NCBI GenBank assembly: GCA_013397435.1 | Contig: VZRG01000289.1 | Coordinates: 248,001 to 312,000 of the forward strand | From: Erythrocercus mccallii | Taxonomy: Eukaryota; Chordata; Aves; Passeriformes; Dicruridae | Direction: 5' to 3' | Length of the DNA: 64,000 nucleotides | In this document: in pieces, positions 27,917 to 38,769 of the stretch | Position numbering within the stretch: the stretch's first letter is position 1 | How the letters are laid out: each line of letters starts with the position of its first letter | The notes under the pieces: model-generated | Seen by the model: only the letters and a program-made list of their open reading frames with translations | Databases searched by the model: none | What the model was told of the DNA's origin: nothing | Made by a program: the position numbers and the translations under genes

Positions 27917-28930
27917 AGAATCAGAGAATTGTTTAGGTTTGAAAAGACCTTTAAGATCATCAAGTTCAACTTGATCCAGCACTGCTAAGTCCACCACTGA
28001 ACTGTGTCCCCAGGTTCCATATCTACATGTCTTTTAAATATTCAAGGCATGGTGACACTACCACTTCCCTGAGCAGCCAGTTTCAATGCTTGGAAACTCT
28101 TCAAGTGAAGAAACTTCTCTTAATATCCAATCTAAACCTTCTGTAACACAACTTGCGGCCATTTCCTCTTGTCCTGTTGCTTGTCTCTGGGAAGAAGAGA
28201 CTGACCTCCACCTCACCACAAGCTCCTTTCAGGTGGTTTTAGAGAATGAAAAGGTCTCCCCTGAGCCTCCTTTACTTCAGGCTGAACAGCCCCAGCTCCC
28301 TCAGCCACTCCTTACAGGACTTGTGCTCCAGATACTCCACCAGCTCCATTGCCCTTCTTTGGACATTCTCCAGCAACTCGATGCCTTTTTCATCTTTCCT
28401 CTTGTATTATGTTTCCATGATGGCAACTATATCACAGATTTCCTGGTGCACTACGGCTTCCAGCTCATCCTGTTTCTTGCTGTGCTGTGTGCATTGGTGC
28501 AGATGTACTTCATCCGTGCTGCGGATTCCACCATCTTTCTGAGGGAAAAAGGCCTAATCCCCGTGTGACTATTCTCAGGTGCTTCTGTCATTTCTAACAC
28601 ACCTGGTGTCTCTGCTGCTGCATGCATGTCCATTTCCTACCTCCAGCTACACAGCAGACCAAAGGATCTTGCTACCACACTGTCCCCTAAACTTTGGCAT
28701 GCAGCCCCCAATTGCTCTCTAGTGAGCCTGGTTTTATTCCTTTCCCCCTTCAAATACAGTTTAAAGCTCTCTTGGTGAGTCCTTGTAGAAAGATCCTGTT
28801 CCTCACTTTGAGACAGAAAAAAAACCCCAAAAAATCTGCCAGAGGCTCTGGTGTTGGAGCCAGGCATTGATCTCCTGGCAGCTACCATCTGCCTACTACC
28901 TTGCAAACATTTAAACCTGTCCCAAAGCAT
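27917..28930 (-). mobile_element. CR1 retrotransposon with most of ORF2 deleted
   Basis: Read on the minus strand, this is one CR1 copy in two collinear parts. The 5' part (28930 down to about 28405) includes a region resembling the CR1 sequence upstream of ORF2 (QESFKLYLKGERNKTRLT in the frame at 28637-28930). It then carries the start of the ORF2 endonuclease, where TNAHS is readable near 28500-28515 and the 'VAIMET' equivalent of the conserved VAITET motif is near 28405-28430. At about 28390-28408 it jumps directly to the very end of ORF2 and the 3' UTR (27917-28390). The 3' UTR includes the family's GAATCAGAGAATTG terminus and the GTTGAACTTGATGATC-type block. The remaining endonuclease and the whole reverse transcriptase are missing. 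The plus-strand 160-codon ORF at 28086-28568 is antisense to this element and is not a gene. The element is inactive. Confidence 0.9.
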
Positions 28931-30647
28931 GCTTAACAGGGAGTTTTATGAAAATACTAATGGATATGTCCCCAGGAAGACAGTCTTAAAAGCATAACAG
29001 TAAAAACTGAAACAGAAGAGATGAAGAAAGTTCTAAGGCAGAAGGGGTATCATGTAGGCTGTGTGAAAACACCACACCTGGTAAGAAAAACAAATATATT
29101 GAAGGGCTATTAACACAGAATTGGAGTACCTGCACACCAGTCTGACTCCAGGAATGTCACCCTTCATGAAGTCACAGCTATGTTAGTGTACAGCTCAGTC
29201 AGCACAAGCACAGGATCTGTTCAGTCCTTTGTGCTGACACAGTTGCCTAGCAAATACAACAGCTTGGGATTCCTAAAGATTCTATGGGTTGATTTTATGT
29301 TGGCCATTCCATTTTTTGTAACAATTCCTGATAGCAGAATAGAAAGCCAGTGCTACTTGACTCCCGCCTACTTGGGTTAATGACTTTTGGAAGTCTCCTA
29401 ATGGGATTTAATTGCTGCTACATTTTGACAATAGCCATTCCATATGCACTTACTGATAATTGCCTAAGAGCCAATGAAAGTTAATGAGCAATAATAATGC
29501 CAGTTGTTTGCTTTAGTTTTCTTCCGAAACCCTGTCTTTCTCTGACGATTTATACTGTTGATTTCTTCTAGACATTTATTCAAAGCCAAAAATAAGCTGG
29601 ATATAAGCTAACAACTTGTCCTTCAGGTAGTGTGGAGGATTTATTCTATGGGCAATACTTTCTAGAACATTGCTTCATTCACCCACCTACATATGTGTTC
29701 TGGGCAAGGCAGAAGCACCATCTCAGGAAAGCAAACTGTGATTATGCCAGTTTGTAAAGACTACTGGTTTGTGGGTGTTACTTGCATGTAGCGCTTCCCC
29801 TGCGTGTTGGTAGAAAGCCATTTGGCCAACTTTGCTAAGGTTTTGATTCACTGTAATAAAGATACATTTTGTTTAACAAGAAGCCACCGTCCACAAACGC
29901 TTCAGCACACTAACACACAGGACAAAACCAGATTAGTTACACTGAAAAAAAGAATAGTCTTGACAGAACAGAAATTCACTCTCAATGAGCTACTGAACTA
30001 AAATTTGGTGTATAAGTCCCATTCCTTACTCCATAATAATCATCAAAACTGCCCTGGGGGCAGATAAGATCTGTGACTTTTAGAGAAGCTTATTCTCTCA
30101 AGTCACATGGGCAGGGCACATGGTATTTAGACACGCAAACATGCCTAAGAGCTGGTCTCTACATACAAAGTAACAAGAAAAATGAATTAAATAAACATGT
30201 ATGTAAGCAGGATTTTGAAGAAGACATCACAGGCTGGCTGATAGTAGCCTCAGGTGAAAGTAAAATGCTTAAAAAATTCATGTTTACAAGGAAAGGTGTG
30301 CACTTGTGTTTACACAAATTATACTCACATACTCTTCTAATGTTTAATTCCTTTTAAATTAATTGTATATATTGAAAAATCATGGAATCCTTCTTATTCA
30401 TGGCCATAACCCCTAAAAATTTCAGAAATATACCCAAACAGGCTCAAAACACCAATGAATTTTATGAGCTGTACATTTCCTACATTCCTAGGCATTTCTA
30501 CTTACAGAACATAACATAGGCTTAGAAGTTTATTCCACACTAGTCAAATTTTCTGTCTGAACAGAGATGCTGGCTGATGTTATTGCAAGATCACTCTCAG
30601 TAGTCTTTGAAAGATCTTGACAACTGGGAGAGCTGCTTGAGGACTTC
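28931..30647. other. Non-coding stretch, one possible conserved block
   Basis: No gene or repeat was recognised. The part 29395-29520 has homeodomain- and GATA-like sites, such as GATAATTGCC and GTTAATGAGC, in complex sequence. That would fit a conserved non-coding element but is unproven. Confidence 0.5.
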
Positions 30648-30915
30648 AGGATGCCCAGTGATGGAACCATAGGCAATGGGCACAAGATGAAACACCTATG
30701 AACACCAGGAGACACTTTTTCACTGTGAGGGTGACCGAGCAGTGGCACAGGTTGCCTAGAAAGATGGTGGTGGGGGGTCTTCCTCCTCGGAGGTATTACA
30801 AAGCCATCCGGTCATGGTCCTGTGTAACTGGCTCTAAGTAACCCTGCTTGAGCAGGGGATTGGACTAGATGACTTTCAGAGGTCCCTTCCAACTTTAATT
30901 ATTGTGTGCTTCTGT
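30648..30915 (+). mobile_element. CR1 retrotransposon fragment, 3' end
   Basis: This 3' CR1 piece begins near ATGCCCAGTGATGGAACCAT. It passes through GGCAATGGGCACAAGATGAA and CACTGTGAGGGTGACCGAGC, then GCACAGGTTGCCTAGAAAG. It ends in the 3' UTR block CCCTGCTTGAGCAGGGGATT, then GGACTAGATGACTTTCAGAG and TCCCTTCCAACTTTAATTAT. The terminal octamer repeats are nearly lost (TTGTGTGCTTCTGT). The order and spacing match the subfamilies carrying the 'TGCTTGAGCAGGGGG' box, which differs from the copy at 7706, so the two are from different CR1 subfamilies. No open frame survives. The 5' boundary is approximate. Confidence 0.9.
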
Positions 30916-32214
30916 AGCAGGGTAACCTCTAATCTCACTTTTCCCCAAGCTGGTGAAAATTAGCCAGCTGTACACAAGGCAAGCACAAGCAGTACTGCTT
31001 TCTTAACAAGATGAATCCCATTAGCAGACCATAATGTCCATCATTTCTTTCCTTATTTTTTTCTGCTTTTTCTCCTTCCTGTTATTTTTATTCTCCCATA
31101 AAATCATACGGAAAACATGATTCATGCAACCACAGATGGTGACAGAAACACTCTACCTACACTGGAATGTAGGTGATGTCATTCATTCATCTCAGCATAA
31201 CAGGCTACTTTGGTGGAGTAAGAATAAGGATCCATTCCATATAAAATTGATTTTATACAAGTCACAGCTATATATCCAATATATAAACAAAATTTAACTA
31301 TAGACCAAGGACAAGATTTTGCAAAATGAGCTGTGATTTTTCATGTTCATCTAGATAAAATTTAAATATGACTAGATATTCACAACATTGGTAAGTGGAG
31401 GAGAGGGATGTTTAAGATAAAATGTTCCACATTGGAGAAAAAGAAAACATTAGGCATCAAATTTACAATAAGCATTTAAAACACTTAGCCAAATAGGCCA
31501 CAGTGATGTCATTTTAGAAATGCACAAAATCCAGTTTTTCACATACCAGACACCATTTTACCTTGGCTAATCCACCTTCTGCTTTCAGTAGATTTTGTTT
31601 CACAGAACATTCTGATTACTTCCACACTTAGTTCTTAATAGTATTTGCATTCAATAGCACCACTGTGACTTAATCAGTGAGTGGGACTTTTCCCAAGAGG
31701 GCATTTTGGAAACTCTCATTAATGTGTGTTCCTCGCTCAAAACTCTTCAGTGCAGCTACAGATTCAGCCACAGCAAGGATCTGATTCCTGTGCAGCATGA
31801 CTACGAACCATAGGAACTCAGACTGAGAAACCAAAAGTTGTGGATCTTTGTTGTCAAGAGCTAGTGTCAAAAATTGATTCATCATTATATAGAGACCCAT
31901 GTTTGCTTTGCCCTGTTAATGCTGAGCAACATCCTTCTAGAAACATAATTAGTGGCAACTCCCTAGCAATCAACTGTGTGTTTTCTCTTTTACAGAACTT
32001 TCTCTTTGACTCTGAAAGAACCCAGGGAAGTCCAAAAGCATCTTTAATTCTGTACATTCTCATAACATTTTATCTTAGTTTTAACTGTGTCCATAAACAT
32101 ATTGAACAGCAGGCAGACCTAGTTGTGAATCTGAGCTATTACCTTAAAGATATCATGAGAGATTGGTCATTATATGTGACCTGATTGGACTTGCACAAAT
32201 GCCTAATTTTACAT
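30916..32214. other. Non-coding stretch with one unexplained small ORF
   Basis: No repeat was recognised between the two CR1 copies. The only item of note is the minus-strand ORF at 31670-31900, listed separately. The rest is AT-rich, with ATATA-type runs near 31265-31285. Confidence 0.5.
31670..31900 (-). other. Unrecognised 76-codon ORF, possible small gene or exon relic
   Basis: The translation has a balanced amino-acid mix, with segments such as LALDNKDPQLLVSQSEF and VAESVAALKSFERGTHINES, and looks more protein-like than most ORFs here. The start codon has a favourable context (A at -3 and G at +4). I do not recognise a family. There is no visible promoter, and no clear splice sites were worked out. 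It could be a decayed transposon coding fragment, a small gene, or chance. Codon-level conservation in other birds would decide this. Confidence 0.2.
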
Positions 32215-33278
32215 CCTTTTAAATGTCCTTGTATAGTACTATCTGCCTGAAATACAGAACCATTTCTAAAGGTACTTTGGATTTGAGGTGTGGCCTCATC
32301 AGTGCTGCGTACAGGGGACAATCCCTTCCCATGTCCTGCTTGCCACATTATTTTGGATTCAGCTCAGGATGCCACTGGCCGTCTTGATCACCTGGGCACA
32401 CACTGGCTCATATTCAGTTGCTCTGGACCAGCACACCCAGGTTCTTTTCCTCTGGGTAGCTTTCTGGCCGCTCTGTCCCCAGCTTGTAGTGATGCCTGGA
32501 GTTCTTGTGACCTGAGGGCTGGATACAGCACTTGACCCTGCTGAACCTCATACCATTGGCCTCAGTCCATCATTACAGCCTGTCCAGGTCCCCCCGTAGA
32601 ACCTTCCTGCCCTCCAGAGATCAACACCATGCCTGCAAACTGACCAAGGGTGTACTCGATCCCTTTGCCCAGGTATCGACACAGGTATTAAAAAGGACTG
32701 GATCCCACCTGGACCTTGTACACTTGTGCAAGCCTAAGTGGTATAGTCACTTATATTTTCTCCCTGCATGACTTCATGACATTCTTGTGGTCCTCTGATG
32801 TTGCTTGTCTTTTCTTCCAAAGGCCATAAATTCTACTTTTTTTTCCTGTCCAGACAAAGCTCCCTGTCCAGCCAAGATGGTCTTTTCAGCCAGCTCATTT
32901 TTTGGAAACCCTTCTCCTGTGCTTTCAGGATTTCCTTCTTAAAGCACGTACCATCTTCCTAGACTCCTTTGGCCCTCAGGAACAGCCTCCCAATGAACTC
33001 TCTTAACCAGTCTCCTAAACAGGCCAAAGTCTGCCCTCTGGAAGTCCAAGGCAGAAGTTCTGCTGACTTCCCTCCTTACTTCTCTGAGAATCAAAACTCA
33101 ATTTTATGGTCACTGTGCCCAAGACAGCCTCTCACTGTCACATTACTCACCCATCCTCCCCTGTTCACAAACAGCAGGTCCAGCAGGACACCTTCCCTAG
33201 TAGGCTCCCTCACCAGCTGTGTCAGGAAGCTACTTTCCACATACTTACATATTAGAAAACTCTGCTTGTTCTGAAGAT
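32215..33278 (-). mobile_element. CR1 retrotransposon lacking its reverse-transcriptase core and 3' end
   Basis: Read on the minus strand, the copy starts in the ORF2 endonuclease. The segment from about 33240 down reads SSFLTQLVREPTREG, then LLDLLFVNR and CLGHSDHK, which are conserved CR1 endonuclease motifs ending in the catalytic SDH block. It continues through the linker (QRTLACLG-type sequence, with stops and frameshifts) to about 32745. It then jumps to the post-catalytic reverse-transcriptase region near 32700, where residues equivalent to GPVLFN are seen in decayed form. After that it runs through the DLDRL region (about 32585) and HYKLG, then EKNLGVLV, to 'RPHL' near 32285. Similarity ends near 32215, before the ORF2 stop, so the CR1 3' UTR is absent. 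Multiple stops and frameshifts show it is dead. The plus-strand ORFs across it are antisense and meaningless. Confidence 0.88.
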
Positions 33279-35766
33279 CTTAAAATCTTATCAGGAAATG
33301 TAAAGAACATGAATGAAACAGAAAGAGGTAATTTTTTTGCCCTCTCTCACATAACTTCCTCTCTGTACAACGTCCCATTGCCAATTGTTCCATAGAAACT
33401 GAAAGCACAGTGTTAGTTACTGTAAGATGGCTTCATAATATATTTTGTCATCCATACTACATTTGAATACTGGTTAGATTCAAAAAATCATTCTGTGAAA
33501 GTGCATGGATGAGAGGCCTAGAGCAGCTATAATATTAGTCACTGCTTTCTGCAATTGCACGAAAATGGTAACTAATAGTAGATCATTCATTTTATTGCTG
33601 GAATAAGAACTGGTTTTCTCTGTGTGTATATAGAGAGCAAAACTAATTTCTCTATGTTTCATAAATATGTACTATTTAAAGTAGCATGGTAATAACCTGT
33701 TTGGAGGTTTCAAGTAAAATGATTTATTCATAGAGATATGTAAAGGAAAGTATTTTAAACATCATGACAAATATTTAAGTACTTTGTCTTCATCAAAAAA
33801 ATCACAACAGAAGTCAGTAAACCAGACTCGGAATTGTTAACTAAGCCAAACAATTTCTGCCTGAGCATTATATCACATACAGAAATAGTTCCAGTTCACA
33901 GTAACAGAGAAAAATACTGATTTACTCACTTTTTCTAAGTTTGAATAGAGGTTAACACAGTTGTTGTTGTCCATGCAGCTTATTAAAGGAGCTTTATTTA
34001 TTCTGGAGTATGAGGGACAGACTTGGGGCAACTTTTAACCCCTGTCAGAGATTACTACCTACTCTGGAGATTAACCCAGGTGATTAAAAGATAATCTTCT
34101 GTCTTCACACATCTGCATATCCACCTGTACAGCCTCTCAAGATTAGACACATTACTGACAAATGTCATAATAATTCTTTTTCTGCCTTTATTGCACTTTC
34201 ACACCTGATGAAGTGACTGTGATTAGCAGAAGATTATTTCTGTTGCAGCAACTAGGCAGAGCTGATGTACTTCAGGGGCATTTGTTATTATTCATCAGAA
34301 CCACCAGAATGAATATAGGTCTTAGCAGCATAAAATCAGCAATTTTTGCATAAGCTACAGGGTCATATAGATTATTAATGTAGTGAACAACCATAACTAT
34401 TTTAGTAATTAAAAAAGTCCAAATTAATATAATGGACCAGTGCATTTCTAGCATTGTTTGTTCAGCCATCCTAGTAAGCCAGAACTGACATTAAACTGGA
34501 TAGCTATTAAAAAGTATATTTCTAAAATTTTCCAAACATTTTTATGTCTCTTCAAAAGTTAAAAATTTAGTCAGCAAATCAAACTTACTATTCTTTGAGT
34601 CCCATCGTAAACATTACTAGATATTTTTGTCCTTTTAAAAGATCTTTACAGATATTAAACCAATTTGACACTACTGAATGATTTCTCTAGAGGCTCAATA
34701 GTTAGTTGCATATTTTGACCACATGGAAACATTTCTGCTCTCAAGTATACATTTTACTATTGCTGATCTTTTCAGTGCAGCTTGACATATCTATTGAAAT
34801 GCAATGGAATCAGGCATTTGAGCTCTGAATCTCATTTGATAAACCTCAAGCAGACACTCAATTTTAGGAGCCAAAGTTTGAAGACTCTCATTATACTCTA
34901 CACAAAAATTCCACCTCGGTAGACCAGACTTGTTTGTTTGTTTTATCACCACCAAACAGGAGATGCTTTCCAACAGACAGCAAAATATAGGTTTGTAGAA
35001 GTGATATAATCCTATACCGCATTGCAATAACTTGTGGGAACACCATCCCTTAAAGAATGCACAAAGTCTGTTTCCTTTCAGGCTAAGTCAAAGTATAAGG
35101 GACAGCACAGTCTATTTCTGTCCCAGACTAAACAGATTTGGTGGTTTCACTGGAAAAAAAAGTCCCTAAGCAACGGAAAATCAAAATTTCTACTTGATGA
35201 TATTAAACTACACTGACTAGATGGCTATTTCTTCCCTTAATTCTGTGATGATGAAAAAAGTAGATACCAGAAGTCATGTATATTCAGTAACTAAGTATTA
35301 CAAAAGGAAAAATGAGAATTTTTGGACAGAATGGCCTGTAAGATGTTCAGTGACAAAGAACACATTTAAAAATTTTAAGGAAAGTGTTTACCAAAAATAA
35401 CTTTACACTCTCTTCCTAATAAAGGCATGAAACTAGTTGAGATACTCAGACAGATACACTTGCAATCTTCCATCTCATGTTTAATTTTTCCTAAATAAAA
35501 GATAAACTTCTAATTCTGATTGGCATAAACAAACCAAGCAAAAATACCATGATTGTCTTATTTGGTGCTGGAATGCAATGGCAAAAATTCACTAGGATCC
35601 TTTCAGAAGTGCTCTGCATCAAGGGGTGCTAGATCAGATGACATATCTGCATCAGAAATAGGAGGAGTGCAAATATTTTTAATTTCAACAGCAGAATTTC
35701 TTAAAGTGTAAAGGACTGAGGAGGAAGTAAAATTACGGAAGATGCATTTACGGCAACCTCAAACTA
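33279..35766. other. Non-coding stretch without recognised genes
   Basis: No exon, RNA gene or repeat was recognised. It is AT-rich. The short ORFs on both strands have no domains. Confidence 0.55.
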
Positions 35767-35772
35767 GCACCT
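35767..35772. repeat. Target site duplication, left copy (GCACCT)
   Basis: GCACCT directly abuts the TG terminus of the solo LTR and is repeated exactly at 36117-36122. A 6-bp duplication is typical of beta/alpha-like (ERVK-type) integrases. Confidence 0.88.
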
Positions 35773-36116
35773 TGTATGAAGCAAAGCAACACAGAGTCCC
35801 CAGGCAGTGCAAAGGAGAGCCCTTTATTGCAAAGAGCAGGCCTTTTTAAGCAATTAGCTGTTTTTATAGATAATTTTTAAGCAATTGTCAGTTTACGCAG
35901 TTTTAAGGCACAACAAGCCCAAGTCAACCCAGCAGCATACACCGCAATGTGGACATGTGGCAGCCAGCAGCACACCCCTCACATCTCTCCACCCCTATTC
36001 CAGCTGAGTCACTCTCCCATAGCTCCCTTCTGCTTAGCCAAAGTAGCAAGACTGAGCCATGATTCCACAAGGGTAATGGGGCTCTTATTTTATAATGCTT
36101 TTACCTGTATGCAACA
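35773..36116 (-). mobile_element. Solo LTR, ERVK-like endogenous retrovirus, 344 bp, complete
   Basis: The element has the canonical termini of a retroviral LTR. On the minus strand it runs from TGTTGCATAC (ending at 36116) to CTTCATACA (at 35773). It is flanked by a perfect 6-bp direct repeat, GCACCT, at 35767-35772 and 36117-36122. On the minus strand a TATAAAAA box lies at 35861-35868. A polyadenylation signal AATAAA lies at 35823-35828, followed by the GC-richer R/U5 sequence. This compact arrangement is typical of class II avian LTRs. No primer-binding site, gag, pol or env sequence is present on either side, so the provirus was lost by recombination between its two LTRs. Exact duplicate flanks suggest a fairly recent insertion. 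The 62-codon ORF inside is not a gene. The subfamily name was not determined. Confidence 0.88.
35861..35868 (-). promoter_or_regulatory. TATA box of the solo LTR
   Basis: On the minus strand this reads TATAAAAA, about 33 bp upstream of the AATAAA at 35823-35828. It would drive transcription toward lower coordinates. Whether it is still active is unknown. Confidence 0.6.
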
Positions 36117-36122
36117 GCACCT
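36117..36122. repeat. Target site duplication, right copy (GCACCT)
   Basis: Identical to 35767-35772. It marks the other border of the solo LTR. Confidence 0.88.
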
Positions 36123-36271
36123 GAATACCATATGAACTATAATGATCTACTTTTAGAAAATCTTTGTGAGAAAGAAAAATACCATTTTTCTGATTTTACC
36201 ATTAGTTGAATTTAAATCATCTGAAAGTAAACACAATGCCCATCACCACCTGATTATCTTTTGATTGCTAG

Positions 36272-36354
36272 ATTTAACCTACGTGGCAGAGGAGCAGTGG
36301 GAAGTTGCAACAATACCATTCACGTCAAAGAAAGCACAATCTTAAACTACTACT
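36272..36354 (+). other. Exon-like segment between splice-type signals (unproven)
   Basis: The 83-bp stretch is preceded by a moderately pyrimidine-rich sequence ending in GCTAG and followed by the strong donor-like GTAAGT at 36355-36360. One frame is open throughout (27 codons with one split codon at each side; it reads FNLRGRGAVGSCNN and onward). A second frame reads LTYVAEEQWEVATIPF before a stop. I recognise neither. Chance matches to splice consensus are common over 64 kb, so this is only a lead. Confidence 0.15.
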
Positions 36355-37479
36355 GTAAGTGCTCTTTTTGATCTTTAGCTTTTTTATCCTTTTAAATGCT
36401 GATATTTGTTATCCTGCACTCCTGTTTGAATGCACAGGGTGTGCTGAGGACCAATCAAACTCAGAAGAAAAATCCTGAAATGCTATATAATCTGACTTTG
36501 AAACTAGAACTTGCCAATTTTTCTGTTAAAAATATAAAGGAATAGTGCTTTGGTTCTTAGAATAATATGGAATAGAACTCAAATCCTGAGAGAGAATAAA
36601 CAAAGAGGATTCAAAGCGTTCATAGTAAGACTTCCCTCAATGCACCAAAACACTTCATTACAGCACTGATAGATAATTCCAAAACCACTCTTTGGAATAC
36701 ATAAAATATACTGTATTTGGATATATGCATCCATACATTGTGCTCTTTTTCTCCTGTCAAATGATGACCATTTTTCAAAGTAGTAAGAGAGGATCAGCTT
36801 ACTAATTAATCAAATTAAATCCAAGAAACACCTTTTTAGAGAGGAATGCTTCCTACAATGAGTTAAATCTGTGCCATAGCTCTTCTGTCCTGATGCCACC
36901 CAACTTCTCCTGACAATGCTATCCAAACTCCACACGTCTAGTGTCAGAAATTACTGCAAATGAGGACAAGTCTTCACAAAGAGCCCACAGAAGGGGCCCA
37001 GCTTATGCCCAGGCTCACATGTGTGTAAATTGCAAGACACACATAAATTGAGAGAGCCTAAATTCAATAACTGACTTCTCATGCTGCTGTGTTTGGTCTA
37101 ATGACAGCAGCTGAGCTGCACAATACATTTTTAAGTGAGACTGAAGGAAAACAGCTCTTTAGTAACTGTCAAAGCTATTTCCACTAGGACTCCATATTAA
37201 ATTCCTTAAGTTAGACAGTATTCTTCCACACACAAAAAATATTGAAATCTGGAATTTCAGAGCTTTTTTTTTAGCTGAAGGTGATGAACTTTATTCTTGG
37301 TTTTTGTGAATGCTCAGAACTACAAAGTGAACTACAATTTGAATTTCAGTTTTAAATTAATCACAGTGTTCTCTAGAGGTAATATTCACTCTAAGTATAA
37401 AAAATACATGTCTCTGCATTCATTGGCTGAAAAAATCTGAATAATTCAATATATAGAACAGTTTTCCTAGTGTCTCTAT

Positions 37480-37555
37480 TAAGACATGCATTTAACTGAT
37501 GATAACGTTATGGCTCAGTTAATACCTAATTTATGCTCATTAATAAAGAAATTTC
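37480..37555. promoter_or_regulatory. Possible conserved non-coding block with homeodomain-like sites
   Basis: Complex AT-rich sequence with no homopolymer runs. It contains AGTTAATACC, then CTAATTTATGCTCATTAATA, which holds several TAAT cores in close spacing. Conservation is not testable here. Confidence 0.2.
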
Positions 37556-38250
37556 AAAACTGGTACATGCAGAGCAGAAGACTGATATTCTGCAGCTTAT
37601 TAGCACCAAAGTTCCAGAGCAAAAGATTATTTTTTCTTGTTATCATTCAGACTTAAAAACATCAGCAAAACACGGTACTTGGAGTCCTAATTAAGTACAA
37701 TAAAACATAAGCTGGAGCTGTGACATTTAACAAAGCTTCATTGCTCTAGGGACCTAGTCTTGGACAGGAGTTTTTGAAATATGAATGGATTTGCAATTCC
37801 AACAACACTTAAGCTGAGCTCAAGGTTGGAAATATGAGACTGAAAAAACACGAGAAGGTTAAAAAAACACTAAGAGGCAGAAGCACAGCACAAACTTTTT
37901 TGAAAAACGGAGTGACTTTTATCTATACAGGTCTTAATTATTGTAAAAAATGTGCTAACAAAAAAGAATGATAGAATATCAAACACCAGGATAAAAAATA
38001 AGTCCAAGACACACAATGTGACTGATTAAATTTGTGGGCAACAGAAGGAGGAAGAAAACAGCAAAATCATTCAGAAGTATTCTGAATAATTAAAGACTGT
38101 AAGATGATACTAAAAAGAAAATTAGAACTAAGGAAACTGGATTTTCTGTATCAAGAGTACTATTTTTCATCTCAGAGGAAACGAAAAAAGGTTGACAAGA
38201 AACCCTTAGTGCACTCTCAGACAACCTGTATCAAGCTTCAAGAAATTTCA

Positions 38251-38273
38251 GGGCAAGTAGGGGAGGGTGGGGG
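38251..38273 (+). other. Predicted G-quadruplex motif
   Basis: Four runs of at least three guanines lie within 23 bp: GGG at 38251, GGGG at 38260, GGG at 38265 and GGGGG at 38269. The loops are 6, 1 and 1 nt. This fits the standard G3+N1-7 pattern and is isolated in AT-rich DNA. Confidence 0.8.
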
Positions 38274-38743
38274 TGTTCCTCCCTCCAGTTCTGGGAAGAA
38301 TAACTTTTTTTTTTGGAAGAATATTTCAGGAATGCCTTGAACCGTTCTAAGAGAACACAGTAAGTTTATTACCTTGGAACTATATTTGAATAGAGCAAAA
38401 ATATTTAAAGACCTGCCATCTCTCACAACATTTTGAAAGCATTCAAACACTTCATCTTTCCTCTATTTTTTTTCTTTCTACAAAACTTTTGGGTTTTTTG
38501 TTCTAATATCTCTTTTATTTTACAAACATCTTTTTCTTTCTAAGTGTCTCAAGGAATCATTCTGGAGGCTGAAATAACCACACCATCTCTTCAGAAATCT
38601 TCAATACATGACTGGTGCATCAGCTACACTTATCTTTTTTACAGTTTCCCCTGAATTTTCATGTCTGTTCAGTTTCAGCTGAGGCTTCATTGCCTGCTGT
38701 TATTTTGCTGCCTTTAGTGGGGAAAAATCAAGTCCTTGATTTT

Positions 38744-38769
38744 TCATGATGAAGAATCATGATGAAGAA
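38744..38769. repeat. Perfect 13-bp tandem duplication
   Basis: TCATGATGAAGAA occurs twice head to tail at 38744-38756 and 38757-38769. Likely slippage. Confidence 0.92.

Noticed and set aside
28086..28568. 160-codon plus-strand ORF, the longest in the window
   Set aside because: It runs antisense through a minus-strand CR1 element and crosses its internal deletion junction, so it is an accidental frame.
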